64,000 nucleotides of DNA from Schizosaccharomyces osmophilus (taxonomy: Eukaryota; Ascomycota; Schizosaccharomycetes; Schizosaccharomycetales; Schizosaccharomycetaceae): contig NC_079240.1 of the NCBI RefSeq assembly GCF_027921745.1, forward strand, positions 1,667,001 to 1,731,000, in the 5' to 3' direction. Positions 1 to 10,967 of this stretch are shown one piece after another. The translations under genes were made by a program, and so were the position numbers. The first letter of the stretch is position 1. Each line of letters begins with the position of its first letter. The notes beneath the pieces were generated by a model, which did not search any database, had not been told where the DNA came from, and was given only the letters and a program-made list of their open reading frames with translations.

Positions 1-75
1 TTTGATTTTGGAAGAAAACAGCTGGTGGAAAGTACACGTATCGATCAACTGAGAATTGCTCTTAACAAATCCTAG
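1..75 (+). CDS. C-terminal tail of an upstream gene (partial)
   Basis: The window opens in a reading frame of 24 codons ending in TAG at 73-75. Its residues include a helical, charged stretch (QLVESTRIDQLRIALNKS), which looks like the end of a real protein rather than chance. By position it could be the gene upstream of coq3; in S. pombe I recall a short-chain dehydrogenase (SPCC162.03) there on the same strand, but 24 residues are too few to confirm this. About 260 bp separate the stop from the coq3 start and hold no other gene. Confidence 0.35.
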   Translation, partial: FDFGRKQLVESTRIDQLRIALNKS

Positions 76-333
76 AAATTCTATGAACGCACCGCTTGCT
101 ATTCTTTAAAGAAAAAATTCCCCAATTAATTCCTTACGAAACGACAGACAAATAGGTTCAAGATGCGGTATGTCACGTTTTACAACGCAATATGGTTTAT
201 GAGTTTCTAATGCATTTCAGTAAAGTGGATACGCGATTCACTAGCTTCCACTATTCGAATTGTATTAAGAAAGATGATACTTCAAAGTGAAACAATTACT
301 AGAAGCATTGCTAAAAGGAAATGAAATAAGTTA

Positions 334-1146
334 ATGATGATGATGAAACATAGTCTTTTAAGGACAGGAAGCAGAAGCTTAGGAGGTGGTCTTTGGCGAT
401 CATTGTCGCAACAGAGGAACCATACAGTGTCAAATCAAGAAATCCAACATTTCGACGCATTGGCGAAGACTTGGTGGGATTGGGATGGTGAGAGTCGACT
501 TTTGCATTTAATGAATCCTACCCGAATCGACTTTATGTCTCAAATCGTACGTCAGAAAACCCCATTTGCTGGTAAACAAATTCTTGATGTTGGATGTGGA
601 GGAGGGATTCTTAGCGAAAGTATGGCTCGTTTGGGTGCCAATGTTACAGGTATAGATGCTTCGAAAAAAGCTTTGGAAGTAGCAAGAGATCACTCTGAAA
701 AGGATCCAAGCCTTTGCGGTCGTCTTGAGTACATCCATGGACCTATTGAACAGCAAAATTTTAAGAAACAGTTTGATATTGTCACTTGCATGGAAGTTGT
801 AGAACACGTTACGGATCCTCGGGGTTTTTTAGAATCGTTAATGGATCTGGTCAAGCCCAATGGCTATTTAATGCTATCCACGATTTCGCGGACCCTCATG
901 GCTCGTTTTCTAACAATCTTTTTAGCTGAGAGGGTACTTGGAATCGTTCCCAATGGAACCCATAATTATGAAAAGTATATTCGCCCAGAAGAGCTCACCG
1001 AATTCTTCCGTGAACATCAATGGAAAATAAACGATGTTCGAGGGGTCATGTACCATCCTCTTGAATCTAAATGGGTCCTTGCAAAGCCAGGTGATCAATG
1101 TTTGCCTCCTTTATGCAATTACATTGCGTCTGCGCAGAAACCATAA
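334..1146 (+). CDS. coq3: Ubiquinone biosynthesis O-methyltransferase Coq3, mitochondrial
   Basis: This single exon encodes 270 aa, the usual Coq3 length. Coq3 is an S-adenosylmethionine-dependent O-methyltransferase that carries out both O-methylations in coenzyme Q synthesis, on the matrix face of the inner mitochondrial membrane in the CoQ synthome. The first 30 or so residues are basic and hydroxylated with almost no acids (four Met, then KHSLLRTGSRS), as in a mitochondrial presequence. The SAM-binding motif I, LDVGCGGGILSE, lies near residue 85 and is followed by an acidic GID strand end. The FDALAKTWWDWDGE segment is typical of UbiG/Coq3. The start is the first of four tandem ATG codons; any of the four would give nearly the same protein. 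The gene converges on vps60, with 140 bp between stops. Confidence 0.95.
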   Translation: MMMMKHSLLRTGSRSLGGGLWRSLSQQRNHTVSNQEIQHFDALAKTWWDWDGESRLLHLMNPTRIDFMSQIVRQKTPFAGKQILDVGCGGGILSESMARLGANVTGIDASKKALEVARDHSEKDPSLCGRLEYIHGPIEQQNFKKQFDIVTCMEVVEHVTDPRGFLESLMDLVKPNGYLMLSTISRTLMARFLTIFLAERVLGIVPNGTHNYEKYIRPEELTEFFREHQWKINDVRGVMYHPLESKWVLAKPGDQCLPPLCNYIASAQKP

Positions 1147-1286
1147 CTACTTTTCTATATATCTTTGGCAATGACACTTTAGTTTGCCTCTTTATTATAA
1201 ACTATTATATTTTTTTGTCGTAAGAATGAAGGATTAAATTGAATTAAAATGAAGGCGTAGAATATCATAAACTTTTCCACTGCTTT

Positions 1287-2013
1287 TCACTGAGCAGTAT
1301 TTGCAGCTTCCAGTTGTTCTTCGTCAACGAAATTCGGAAGCTCGTTTGACGGCTGCAAATAGCTAGGCTGCTCTTGGGCTAATTGGTCTCCTCCAAATGA
1401 GGCTTCTTGTTGTAGAGCTTCTAACTCGGCATCCAGTTCTTCTTCATTAACATCCACGTTTGCCGTATTTTGCCCAAGAATGTCATTAAATTCTCCTGCC
1501 GTGTCCATGTAATCTTGAATTTGATCCTGTAATCTTTCAATTTTTTCTATAGAAAGGCTCTTGCTTTGCGATTTCATCTGTCGTGCAGTATCCTGCATCG
1601 TCTGGACAGTGGTCATGGTATTCTTCATGGACTCCGTAGTCATGGCTGCTTGTTCCATATTGAAAGATTGTTGTTGCAATTGCTGCAATTGAGCCTCATA
1701 CCTTGTAAAGTGTTAGTGAATGCCTTTTCTTTACTAATCATTGTTACATTTTCTTTTGTCGTAAGATGTTCATAGCCCGTTGCTTTAGAGTAGTCTGACC
1801 TGGACCAGGCCGTGTGTTTGATATTTTCTGTTGGAATACAGATAGTTGAGAGTCTAACTTTGAAATCTTCACTTCAAGTGAATCACTTCGTTTATCCAAC
1901 TACAAGCATTGTAAGTATTTCTTTTCTTTCTTCCAGCCTCGTACCGAATCAATCGCATCTGTTAATGAAGGGGCTGTCCCCGCGGTCTGCTTTTTTCCAA
2001 ACAATCTGTGCAT
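1287..2013 (-). CDS. vps60: ESCRT-III-related protein Vps60 (CHMP5 family), three exons
   Basis: The exons, read on the minus strand, are 2013-1945, 1899-1748 and 1701-1287, giving 211 aa. The introns are 45 and 46 nt, with donors gtacga and gtaaca. The protein starts MHRLFGKKQT, continues into a basic first helix containing RPGPGQ, then Gln-rich helices, and ends in an acidic tail. This is the Snf7/Vps60 pattern, and the length matches the fission-yeast protein. Vps60 works with Vta1 and Vps4 in late ESCRT-III disassembly during multivesicular body sorting on endosomes. Without the two upstream exons the ORF would start in the middle of helix 2, so the spliced model is strongly preferred. 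It converges with coq3, and about 1.1 kb separates its start from ent1, which is divergent. Confidence 0.92.
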
Positions 2014-3128
2014 CTCAAACAAAGTCTATCCTTTAGGATGTGTTAGCAAAGGTCATATATAAAACTGGGATCTCAAGCAGGCTTCCTCCTTGGCAAAAGC
2101 TTTTGGAGCATTCATTGTCCATTCTGCAAAATCTGCAAGTGATTAACAGAACTTAAAGTCCAATGGAAAAGTCGCTTTCTAGCAAGCTAAAGCCGATAGT
2201 ACCAAACACGCATTGTCCGTTTGCTAGAATAGGTAAACCAAAGAGCATCTTTCCTTTATAGCTTTCTTTCATAAGGTCTTCTTCTTCACTTACCGAAAAA
2301 AAGATTCAACAATTCAAAAATACAATTACAATTACAAATCCCAATTCTATTTCTTTGGATTGCAAAATGGGTTTCCTTCTTGCTTAATGAGGTGTCTTGC
2401 GGTGTGTACCATTGCGGTTTGGCTCACACTATTGTAAACAAAAGATGTTTTGTTCAGATAGATTGCTTAGTTTAAACTGTACAAAATGCTTTCATAGATT
2501 TGATCGCTACCGCAACCGGTTTTAAGTTTTGATTTTGCATCTATTCACCAAGATTGATTTCGGAACAAAGCAAGGAAACGTTGCTCACTTACTCTTTTAA
2601 GTCGCACCTTTCAACATGGATGGCCTGCATAGCCATTGTCCTCTAAATTACCCATGAGTACATGAGGCAATCAGTTTGAAAAGGATGTCCATCTGAAGTG
2701 AAGTGCATTACATTATTCTCACTTTTGATTTTCGATAATCGAATTCGCCTTTTTCTTGTTTACTTTATACTACATAAACTACTGCCTCGTAATCTACATT
2801 CAGTGCAAATATACCGACTTGGTAAATTTAGTACTAAGAGATGCAAGGTTGCAGCGTAAAAAGCTTTAGCATCGCTTGCTAAAAAGCGTTATGACCGCGG
2901 TATGACCGTGCCATTTACGAAATTACCGAACTTATTCGGGCAATGTGGTAAACGTTCATGATACAGCACAAATCTTTTACCATCACCTATATTTGTAAAG
3001 GAAGCTGAATTTAGGAGGTACGAGCTACTTGCTCTCTAATAAATAAACGAAGAATTGAACAATTTTCACTTTGAGAGACGACTGTTCGGGTTTGATACGT
3101 GATTTACCTCTTTTGAATCACATTGAGC
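2014..3128. other. Divergent intergenic region, vps60-ent1
   Basis: This 1.1 kb stretch lies between the divergent vps60 and ent1 starts and must carry both promoters. I see no convincing gene in it. It is AT-rich, and near 2425 it has a forkhead-like GTAAACAAA core whose function is unknown. Confidence 0.6.
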
Positions 3129-5137
3129 ATGAAAGCCGCTGTTAGATCCGTGTATGTGAAGAACTTACAAACTGTTGTGGAAAGAAGGAAAGAAAAAATT
3201 GATTATAATGGATTGCTGAAAATAGAAAATTTGCTTAGCTTTAATTTTGGCCGGATTCGTTTTGTGAGTATGCTTCATCGTTGCGCGGCAGAACGATATC
3301 CGACATAGGCTTCACCCTTTCTTTCCTTCTTTACGAAGACAGATGAATTTGTAGCAATTTTCTAAGAGTCAGACTTGACTAACTGCTTTCTAGGAAAAAC
3401 TTTTCGAAAGGCTATACAGACACCCAGGTCAAAGTTCGAAATGCCACCACAAATGATGCGTGGGGACCGAGTGGCAGCGCTATGGCAGAAATTGCTGCTT
3501 TGACTTTTGACCAAAATGAAATGCTAGAAGTAGTAGACATCATCGACCGTCGATTGAATGATAAAGGAAAAAACTGGAGACATGTCTTTAAATCCTTGTC
3601 GCTGTTGGAATACTGTCTTCACAGTGGATCCGAAAATGTCGTCCGATGGGCTAAGGACAATATTTATATTATTACAACCTTGCGTGAATTTGTCTTTGTC
3701 GATGAGCATGGACACGATCAAGGTCAAAATGTCCGTAGTAAGGCAAAGGAGATTAGCGCACTTTTATCCGACGACGAGAATCTACGTGAAGCGCGTAGAA
3801 ACCATGATGGTATGCAATCTCGTCTCCGCGATGGCAGCTTAAGTCCACCTTACGAAGAATCTCATTATTCACGCACTCCCAATCGTCGTGATGATGACGA
3901 TGATGACGATGAAGGACGTTCACGTTCCAGGTATCGCAGTAGATCGCGTCGTCCTTCTGGTCGCTCTCGCTCCCGCCGTAGTCGTCGACTGTCTCCCACT
4001 AGCGACCAAGATGACGATTCTGAGCTCCGCCGCGTAATCGAAGAATCTAAGCGACAGGCAGATGAAGATGCTCGCAGACGCTCAATGAATAGTAACTCTG
4101 AAGCTGACCTTCAAAAGGCAATTCAGCTTTCAAAAGAAGAAGAAGAAACTAGGCTACGACACCAGCGCGAACGCGAGCAGCAGTTGCCTTCCTCAGCTCC
4201 TGCTTTTCAACCTGTTGATTTTTTTGGTAACCCTGTTCAACCTCAGCCAACTGGCCTTTTGCAACAGCAACCAACTGGCTTTATACGTCCACAAACCACT
4301 GGTTTTGTTCAGCCGCAACCTACTGGGTTTGTGTATCCGCAAAATACTGGGTATGTTCAGCCTCAGCACACTGGGGGTTACCCTCAACATACTGGTATGA
4401 TGCGTCCTCAGCATACAGGTTTCATGCAGCCGCAACATACTGGATATATTCAACCACAACACACCGGGTTTTCTCAGCCAGTTGACTCCAATAACCCCTT
4501 TCCGTTGATGCACCCCAGTCGCACAGGTTTCGCTCAATCTCATCCCGTTCAACTTATGCCTCCTAATCACACCGGCTATGTTCAACCTCAGAACACAGGA
4601 TTTCGTCCACAGAACACGGGATTGAATATGAATAATCCCTACTCTCGTCCTTTGCAATCTCAAAGTACGGGCTTCATGAAACCGCAACTTACACAGCCTC
4701 AACCGCAACCACAACCTCAGTTGGAAACCACGAAAACTGGTTCCAACAATCCATTTGCCCAATTTGCTAAATTGCCTTCCCAACCAGCTGCTGCTCCTGC
4801 GAATGTTAAGCCAATAAGACAGGTGCGAACTGGAGATGACAAACATGCCAATATTGCTCAAGCCATCGCATCTGGTAACCCTACCGGTGTTGATAGCTTT
4901 GGTAATATTGGTCTTGCTCGATTACCTTCGCAGCATACTGGTTCAAGATTCACCAACAGTGCTGGCCAAACAATTCAGTCGCAAGCTACCGGAAATACAC
5001 TCAATCCTTTCCATACTCAACCTACTGGGGTTCAGCAGCCGATGTACTCATATCCACAAAATATGAATGGAAGCTCGCAACAGAGTATGCAGCAACAATC
5101 TATGCAGCCCCAAGTCGGCTCGCTCATTGATTTATAA
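3129..5137 (+). CDS. ent1: Epsin Ent1, endocytic clathrin adaptor
   Basis: Exons 3129-3151 and 3394-5137 give 588 aa. The intron has a GTATGT donor, an ACTAAC branch point and a TAG acceptor, and the join restores the ENTH N-terminus MKAAVRSV-KNFSKGYTDTQ. The ENTH domain (about 1-145) binds PtdIns(4,5)P2. Next come an acidic/Arg-Ser segment, two ubiquitin-interacting motifs (SELRRVIEESKRQ and ADLQKAIQLSKEE, about residues 210-255), and a long Gln/Pro tail. That tail has three NPF motifs for EH-domain proteins, many repeats ending in TG, and a terminal LIDL clathrin box. The upstream TTG at 3123 is in frame, but the ATG at 3129 is the natural start. Epsins couple ubiquitinated cargo to clathrin and actin at endocytic sites. 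The gene is divergent from vps60 and convergent with nup211. Confidence 0.95.
4230..5040 (+). repeat. Coding repeat: about 16 Prk1/Ark1-type xxQxTG motifs in Ent1
   Basis: The Ent1 tail repeats seven-residue units of the form [LIVM]-x-x-[QNST]-x-T-G, for example IRPQTTG, VYPQNTG, MQPQHTG and LPSQHTG. I count sixteen that fit this pattern, plus near-matches with Phe or Gly at the first position. The pattern is the published consensus for the Prk1/Ark1 actin-regulating kinases of yeast. The underlying DNA repeat is imperfect, so selection on the peptide, not recent DNA slippage, best explains it. Confidence 0.85.
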
Positions 5138-5606
5138 TTTAATCCTCCCTTTTAGGTCCTTTTCATTTGTTAATGAACGTTTTAATGATGGTCCTTCTCT
5201 TTTTGTTAATAAATTTCATGAAAGTTTGCTATCAATTTATCTTGTTTCAAGCTATGCTATTCTATTACGTGCTATCTTCCGCCCGTTTTTTATGATTTTT
5301 AAAACGTAACACAGAAAAAAGTTGTTTTCATGGAGAATTGCATTTGTAATGCTTCCTTCCTTACAGCTGCTTTTGTTACATTGTAATGCTATTTAAGCGG
5401 AATGATTGTCAACTTTTTGCGCTCATTATAAGCAGTGTCTTTACATTTGAATTGTCTTAACAATTGTAGTACGGAATAATATATTATTATTTTCAAAACA
5501 AAATTTTAAGGTTAGTTCTAAATTAAACGTAAGCAATGCTATTATATTATAATCTTTAACCCCATCACTTTTTCATAAACGCTAGAAGAAACAAAAGTAC
5601 AGTTTT
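5138..5606. other. Convergent 3' intergenic region, ent1-nup211
   Basis: This 470 bp AT-rich stretch lies between the stop codons of ent1 and nup211. It has several AATAAA-like sequences suited to 3'-end formation on either strand. No gene was recognised. Confidence 0.5.
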
Positions 5607-8600
5607 TCATTTTGAAATATCCTTCTTGTTAGAATCATCACGTTGGCGTTTGGCCTGACCTGCATTTTTGCCGGTTGCTATTCGTTTGGAAGCACCTGTG
5701 ATAGATAATTTTCCACCTTCTGGCTTCATTGGTACAGGTCGAGCTACAGCGGGTTTAGCAACATTTGGCTTCTGCTTATTGCCGGTTGCTTGTAATCTAG
5801 AACTTAGAGATTTAGCAGGCTGATCACCTTGATTAGATGTCTGAGAAGACTCTTTGCCTTTCACAACATTAGGCTTCGAAGAGCTTTCTGCAGTCTTTTG
5901 TGTTTTTATCTGTTCGTCCAGGCGGCTAATTGTCCCTTCAAGTTCTGCAACCTTTGATTGTAGGTCTCTAGTTTTTTTCTCGTAAATTGATAACTTCGCC
6001 TTGTTACGAATTTCTGTCTCAGCGACAGCTCTGTTGAGTCGATTTTTGAAAGTCTCATCTTTTTCTTGTAATGCCTTTTCTAATCTTTCCTTTACTAGGA
6101 CTTCAAGTTCTGGCTCAGATTTATCATTTGATGTGCTCTTCAGGGATTGCAAATCAGATTCGAGTTTTTGCATTGTTGTCTGACTCTTGTTCAGCTCCTT
6201 TTGAAGACTTTCACGTTCTTTAGATTTTTCTTCTAAAAGTTTTGAGCGCATATCTTCCAAGGATGCATCCTTTTCTTTATTGAAGTCACTCTTCAGCGTC
6301 TCTAATTTTCGCTGGAAATCAATAGCTTCAGGATGATCTGATGGTATTTGCTGAAGTTGTGCGTCTTTGACAGAAGCTAGTTCTTGCGAAAGTGTATTCA
6401 TTTGTTGAGAAAACTTTTCGTTCTCCTGTATCTTCTGTTCCAGTTGCTTTTCTAATTCCTGAGAGTGGCTTGCATTAGAAGACAACTCACTTTCTTTTTG
6501 TTTACTCAAAGATTCTAAGCTTTCCTTAGCAGCAGAAAGTTCTTTCTCCAATGAGTCTTTTAGCTGCTCCAATTGTTGAAATTCATTTTTAGAAACTGTT
6601 TCTTTCGATTCGACAGAATTTGTCTTCGTTTCTGCACGGAGAATTTCGAGTTCTTTCGAAAGGTTTTTATTCTCATCTTTTTGGGAACCTAATTCCTTAT
6701 CCCTTGTTGTAATCTCCTGTCTTAATTGAGAGAACCTAGCTTTGCTTGAATTGATAAGACTTTCATAACGTTCGTTCCAAGCACTAGCCAACTTGACATT
6801 CTTTGCATTTAGTTGTTCAATTTCCATTTTCAAAGCCGATATTTGCTCCGAATCTCCTTTGAGCTTCTCATCCTCTTCCTTCAGCTTTTGAAACGCAGAT
6901 TCTAGCTCTTGCTTTTCAGCATGAAGATGGTCAAACTTGGTCTTGAGTTCTTCATATTGAGATGGATCCATTCTTTCATATCTAGTCAAAACAGATTGAA
7001 ACCGTGTTTTCCATCTTTCGTTATCTTCATGGAGTAGTTTTATGCTCTCATTCTTGGCATCTACCTCGATTTTGAGATCGTTAATTTCAACATTTAATGA
7101 CTCAAATTTGCTCTCAACGTCAATAAGCTTGGATTCTGTAGCATTGATCTTTGTGCGTTTTGATTCATTCTCTTTGCGAAGGACTTCATTGCTCTCATAT
7201 AACAGACGAAGTTCGTCAGACCCACTTAGAAACTCTCGTTTTTGAGAGTCGTCGGTATCCGCGGATCCCCTCAGCCTGGCAATCTCGAAGCTCAAAGAAT
7301 CGATGGTCCCTTGAAGACTTTTTACCTGCTGACTTAATCGTTTATTATCCAGCGAAGCTAACTCGTGTTTATTGGCAGTGATTTCTTTTTCGTGACGAAG
7401 ATAATTGACGAGCTCACGTAGCTCGCCGCCTCCAGTAGGATCCATTTTGGATATAAGCGCTGTATCTTCGGAAGAATTGTTTTGTAAAAATTCCACTTGA
7501 TGACTGACAGAATCAAATTGAGAATGAAGTATTCTATTTTGGGATTCCAAACCATCCAGCTGTTCTTTTAATGAGGCTAATTCGAATTCCAAATTATCCT
7601 TTTGTTTTTTCCAATTACCTTCTGAGTTTGCATGCGTACTCGTCCATTCCTCAGATTTAGACTTTAACTCGAGATAGTTCGCTTTGACTTCTTCAAATTC
7701 ACTGCGCATGTCAAAAAGTTTTTGAGTAGTAGAACCATGGTTTATAATTTCGGTCTCAAAATTTGAATGAGCTTCTCTGGCTAATTGTATCTGTTTCTCC
7801 AAGTCATTTTTCAGAGTACTTACTATTTTCTCGGACTCATCACGAATAAGCTGATTTTCCTCCTTATAATTCATCAATTCATCTTTTTCCCTGGTTAAAC
7901 TCTCAATTTGGGTCATTAACTCACGACTTTTTAGATCTTTGTCTTGTCGGGTCACGTTAACATCTTGCTTCAACTGACAAACTTCCGCGTAAAGGTTTTT
8001 AATCTTGTCTTCTTTCTCTTTTAACTCTAACTCCATGATATGCTTGAATTGATCATGAGTTTCATTCATCAATTCCAACGTTTTTTCAGATGCTAAACAC
8101 TTTTGCTGAAGCTTTTGATATTCATCACCGAGGTGTTGAAGTTCGCTTTTAGCTGTCTCTAAATCTTTTTTAAGATTATCTGTATCAGACGTAACTGGAT
8201 CTCCGGATGATTTCGAAGATAGAAAACTCGTTTGTAAATTCATGTATCTTTCTTGAGTCAATCTCAAGTTATCCTTGAGTTCCCGATTTTCGCTAACAAG
8301 ACTTGTGCAGCGAGTAACCTGAGATGTGAGCTCTTGCTTTAGCTCGGAAACTTTGATTCCCATGGTATTCAATTGCATCTGGTAGTCTTTTATATTGTAA
8401 GAATTCTGCAGAGTAATATTCTTAATGTCATCAGTGTATTCGGAAATCTTAGCATTTGCATTTCTTAAATCCACAGAACACTCAGCGAGACGATTATTCA
8501 ATAAATTAACGATCCCATCATGGTCTTGCTCGCGAAATTGTAACTGTGCTTTTAATTGGTTGTTTTCTTGCTGAACAGATAACAGGGAAGCGTTAAGTTG

Positions 8601-10967
8601 CGAGCATTCGAAGCTTATTTTCGATTCGACACTGTTCCAAAGATTCTTCTCATTGTGCAAATTTTCTAGATCATACCGATAAATTTCCACTTGCTTTGTA
8701 TACACGCTTAACTGACCAGATATAGCTTGATATTCTTGTAAACTATTATGGTATTGTTCTTGCAAAAATTTATACTTTTCGTGTAGTACACTGTTCTCTT
8801 CTTCGTTTGTTTTCAATTTAAGATCACAATGATTGCACTTTTCAATGGCCTTAGCCAAATCAACCTTTATGGTTGAATTAAGATTTTGCAAGTCAAAATT
8901 AGCGGCTTCCAAAGATTTGAGTTTCTCCAATAGTTTCTTCTCTTTTTCATTTGCAACGTATTTGAAGCTTTCTAATTCGTCCGTTAATAAGTCAAGCTGT
9001 ATGGAAGACCGTTGGTTGCCTAGTTTCTCCTTCAATTTAATCGCTTTATTCAAATCCAAGGAATCATCATTAAATTTTAAAAGGTCATTTTCTTGAGTTA
9101 ATGTTCGGAAAAAGTCACGTTCCTTTATACAACCATTAAGTTGCTCGTTCATAAACTCCAGTTGGTGAGTAAGTTCGTCAATCGTACGATTAGCATTCAA
9201 CAGAGTATCATTTTGAACGTTTGAAACATCAGAAATGCTTTCGCGTTTCTCCAATTCTTGGGCGAGGTCACGAATAACTGAAAGCAACTTTTGGTTTTGT
9301 TGTTGCAATTCAGCTATATTTTTAAAAGCAACAAGGCGATCAGATATGAGCTGATTAGTATCGCTTTCAGCAGCATTCGAAGATCCCTCTACCAGACTTC
9401 GAAATACTTGACGCTCTTGGCTTGTAAACATCGTCCCGGAATCGCGAAGGTCTATTTCGTGAAGCAAGATTTGGACTTGGTGAGTTAAATCACGAATTTG
9501 TTGCTCAAAATGGTTGTTTTCCATGGACTTATCCTTGTATTGTATTTCGAGAGTCTTGAAATCTGACTGCGTTTTTTTGAAATCTGTTAAAGACTTTTGG
9601 TATTGCTGGCTCATTGCCGCAATCTCCTTTTGTTTTTTATTAAAACGTTCGAATTGTTCTTTAATAAGAGGGTGCTGCATATTTACTTCACTCATTGTTT
9701 CGTTCAGGTTTCGCTGTAAACGATCTACTTGCTGTTTGCAATGCTCGTATTTTTGCTTAAAGTACAACCTTTCTGTATACAAGTCGGATACAGATAATGA
9801 CTGTTCTTTAGATTTTAAAGAAAAAGAGAAATCGGGATCTTCAGAGTTAGCAAGCCTTTCGTTTGCTAAAATAAGCTGCGATTCCAGGCTTGCTATTTCC
9901 TTTTTCAAAAACTCCACATTAGACTGATTAGATGATAAATTTTTTTCAAAAATAGAATTTTGGTCCTCAAGAGACCGTTGAGCATCTCTAAGTAATGTAT
10001 CCAATTCAGAATTAGCATTTTGAAGATGCTCAGAATGATTTTGAAGCGTCTTATACTTATCGGTCCATAGATCGGTAAGTTGCTTTTGTGATTCTAAGTC
10101 TTTCTGAAACGAAAAAAGAACATTTTCATGTTGTTTCTTCAGCTCAGAGAGTTCATTAAGACATGCTTCGTGCTTCAGTTGAATTTCAGCACAATGCTTA
10201 GTTAACGAATCCACTTTGCTTTGCAAAAGATCACTATTTAAGTTCGCATCCGTCAATTGTGAATTAAGCTGTGATTTTTCCATCGAAGTAGATTGATGGA
10301 GCTTCAATAACTTGGCATTCAGATCTTCAATGACTTGATTGAGCCACGTATTGTTGTTGTCCAGTATCGAGTTCTTTTTTGACAACTTTTGAAGTTCGAA
10401 ATCGTAAGAAGATTTTGTTGATTGTACCTGCTGTTGTAAATGATCGACTTCTAAGACTTTCCGATTGTACATTAAGAGTTGATTTTTATAGCCATCAATG
10501 ACTGTATTTTTTTCTTGTAAATCTTTCGAATTCTGAACAAGTGATTCTCGAAGCCGTGAACTATCTTTGTATATACGTTCGAAATCATATTTCGCTTCAT
10601 CGCGTTCTGTCTTGAATGCCTCCGCGTTTTTCTGTGCAATTTGATATAAATCATAGTTCTTTTTAGAATTCTCTTCAGATAAAAGAAATGACTTTTGAAG
10701 ATTCTCGTTGTCAAATTTAGACGCGTCCAGTTGTTTCTCAGACTCGAGTAATCTCTTTTCCAAAATTCGAGACTGTTGCTCAAAGTTTACTTCCGCAATT
10801 AATTCGTTGTTTTTTAAATTCCCATATTCTTTATACCGTTTTATTAAAGACGAAAAGATGGACGAAAATAAGTCCTGATGTAGTAAACTATTGATGGTAG
10901 CTTGCGATACATCAAGAAACTGTGAAACTCCGTGGATATCTGCTGTATCCCAGGAAGAATCGTGCAT
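5607..10967 (-). CDS. nup211: Nup211, TPR/Mlp-family nuclear basket protein
   Basis: The single exon encodes 1786 aa if started at the first in-frame ATG (10967). Almost the whole protein is heptad-patterned coiled coil rich in Glu, Lys, Gln and Leu. The C-terminal 120 residues or so are basic and Pro/Ser/Lys-rich, with an NLS-like AKRQRDD cluster. Size, architecture and position between ent1 and hmg1 match fission-yeast Nup211, the homologue of TPR/Mlp1, which scaffolds the inner basket of the nuclear pore and gates mRNA export. The frame stays open for roughly 50 nt upstream (to a TAA near 11036) but has no ATG, so either the ATG at 10967 is right or a small 5' exon is missed. The ORF is long and unbroken. 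Confidence 0.93.
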   Translation of the reverse strand: MHDSSWDTADIHGVSQFLDVSQATINSLLHQDLFSSIFSSLIKRYKEYGNLKNNELIAEVNFEQQSRILEKRLLESEKQLDASKFDNENLQKSFLLSEENSKKNYDLYQIAQKNAEAFKTERDEAKYDFERIYKDSSRLRESLVQNSKDLQEKNTVIDGYKNQLLMYNRKVLEVDHLQQQVQSTKSSYDFELQKLSKKNSILDNNNTWLNQVIEDLNAKLLKLHQSTSMEKSQLNSQLTDANLNSDLLQSKVDSLTKHCAEIQLKHEACLNELSELKKQHENVLFSFQKDLESQKQLTDLWTDKYKTLQNHSEHLQNANSELDTLLRDAQRSLEDQNSIFEKNLSSNQSNVEFLKKEIASLESQLILANERLANSEDPDFSFSLKSKEQSLSVSDLYTERLYFKQKYEHCKQQVDRLQRNLNETMSEVNMQHPLIKEQFERFNKKQKEIAAMSQQYQKSLTDFKKTQSDFKTLEIQYKDKSMENNHFEQQIRDLTHQVQILLHEIDLRDSGTMFTSQERQVFRSLVEGSSNAAESDTNQLISDRLVAFKNIAELQQQNQKLLSVIRDLAQELEKRESISDVSNVQNDTLLNANRTIDELTHQLEFMNEQLNGCIKERDFFRTLTQENDLLKFNDDSLDLNKAIKLKEKLGNQRSSIQLDLLTDELESFKYVANEKEKKLLEKLKSLEAANFDLQNLNSTIKVDLAKAIEKCNHCDLKLKTNEEENSVLHEKYKFLQEQYHNSLQEYQAISGQLSVYTKQVEIYRYDLENLHNEKNLWNSVESKISFECSQLNASLLSVQQENNQLKAQLQFREQDHDGIVNLLNNRLAECSVDLRNANAKISEYTDDIKNITLQNSYNIKDYQMQLNTMGIKVSELKQELTSQVTRCTSLVSENRELKDNLRLTQERYMNLQTSFLSSKSSGDPVTSDTDNLKKDLETAKSELQHLGDEYQKLQQKCLASEKTLELMNETHDQFKHIMELELKEKEDKIKNLYAEVCQLKQDVNVTRQDKDLKSRELMTQIESLTREKDELMNYKEENQLIRDESEKIVSTLKNDLEKQIQLAREAHSNFETEIINHGSTTQKLFDMRSEFEEVKANYLELKSKSEEWTSTHANSEGNWKKQKDNLEFELASLKEQLDGLESQNRILHSQFDSVSHQVEFLQNNSSEDTALISKMDPTGGGELRELVNYLRHEKEITANKHELASLDNKRLSQQVKSLQGTIDSLSFEIARLRGSADTDDSQKREFLSGSDELRLLYESNEVLRKENESKRTKINATESKLIDVESKFESLNVEINDLKIEVDAKNESIKLLHEDNERWKTRFQSVLTRYERMDPSQYEELKTKFDHLHAEKQELESAFQKLKEEDEKLKGDSEQISALKMEIEQLNAKNVKLASAWNERYESLINSSKARFSQLRQEITTRDKELGSQKDENKNLSKELEILRAETKTNSVESKETVSKNEFQQLEQLKDSLEKELSAAKESLESLSKQKESELSSNASHSQELEKQLEQKIQENEKFSQQMNTLSQELASVKDAQLQQIPSDHPEAIDFQRKLETLKSDFNKEKDASLEDMRSKLLEEKSKERESLQKELNKSQTTMQKLESDLQSLKSTSNDKSEPELEVLVKERLEKALQEKDETFKNRLNRAVAETEIRNKAKLSIYEKKTRDLQSKVAELEGTISRLDEQIKTQKTAESSSKPNVVKGKESSQTSNQGDQPAKSLSSRLQATGNKQKPNVAKPAVARPVPMKPEGGKLSITGASKRIATGKNAGQAKRQRDDSNKKDISK

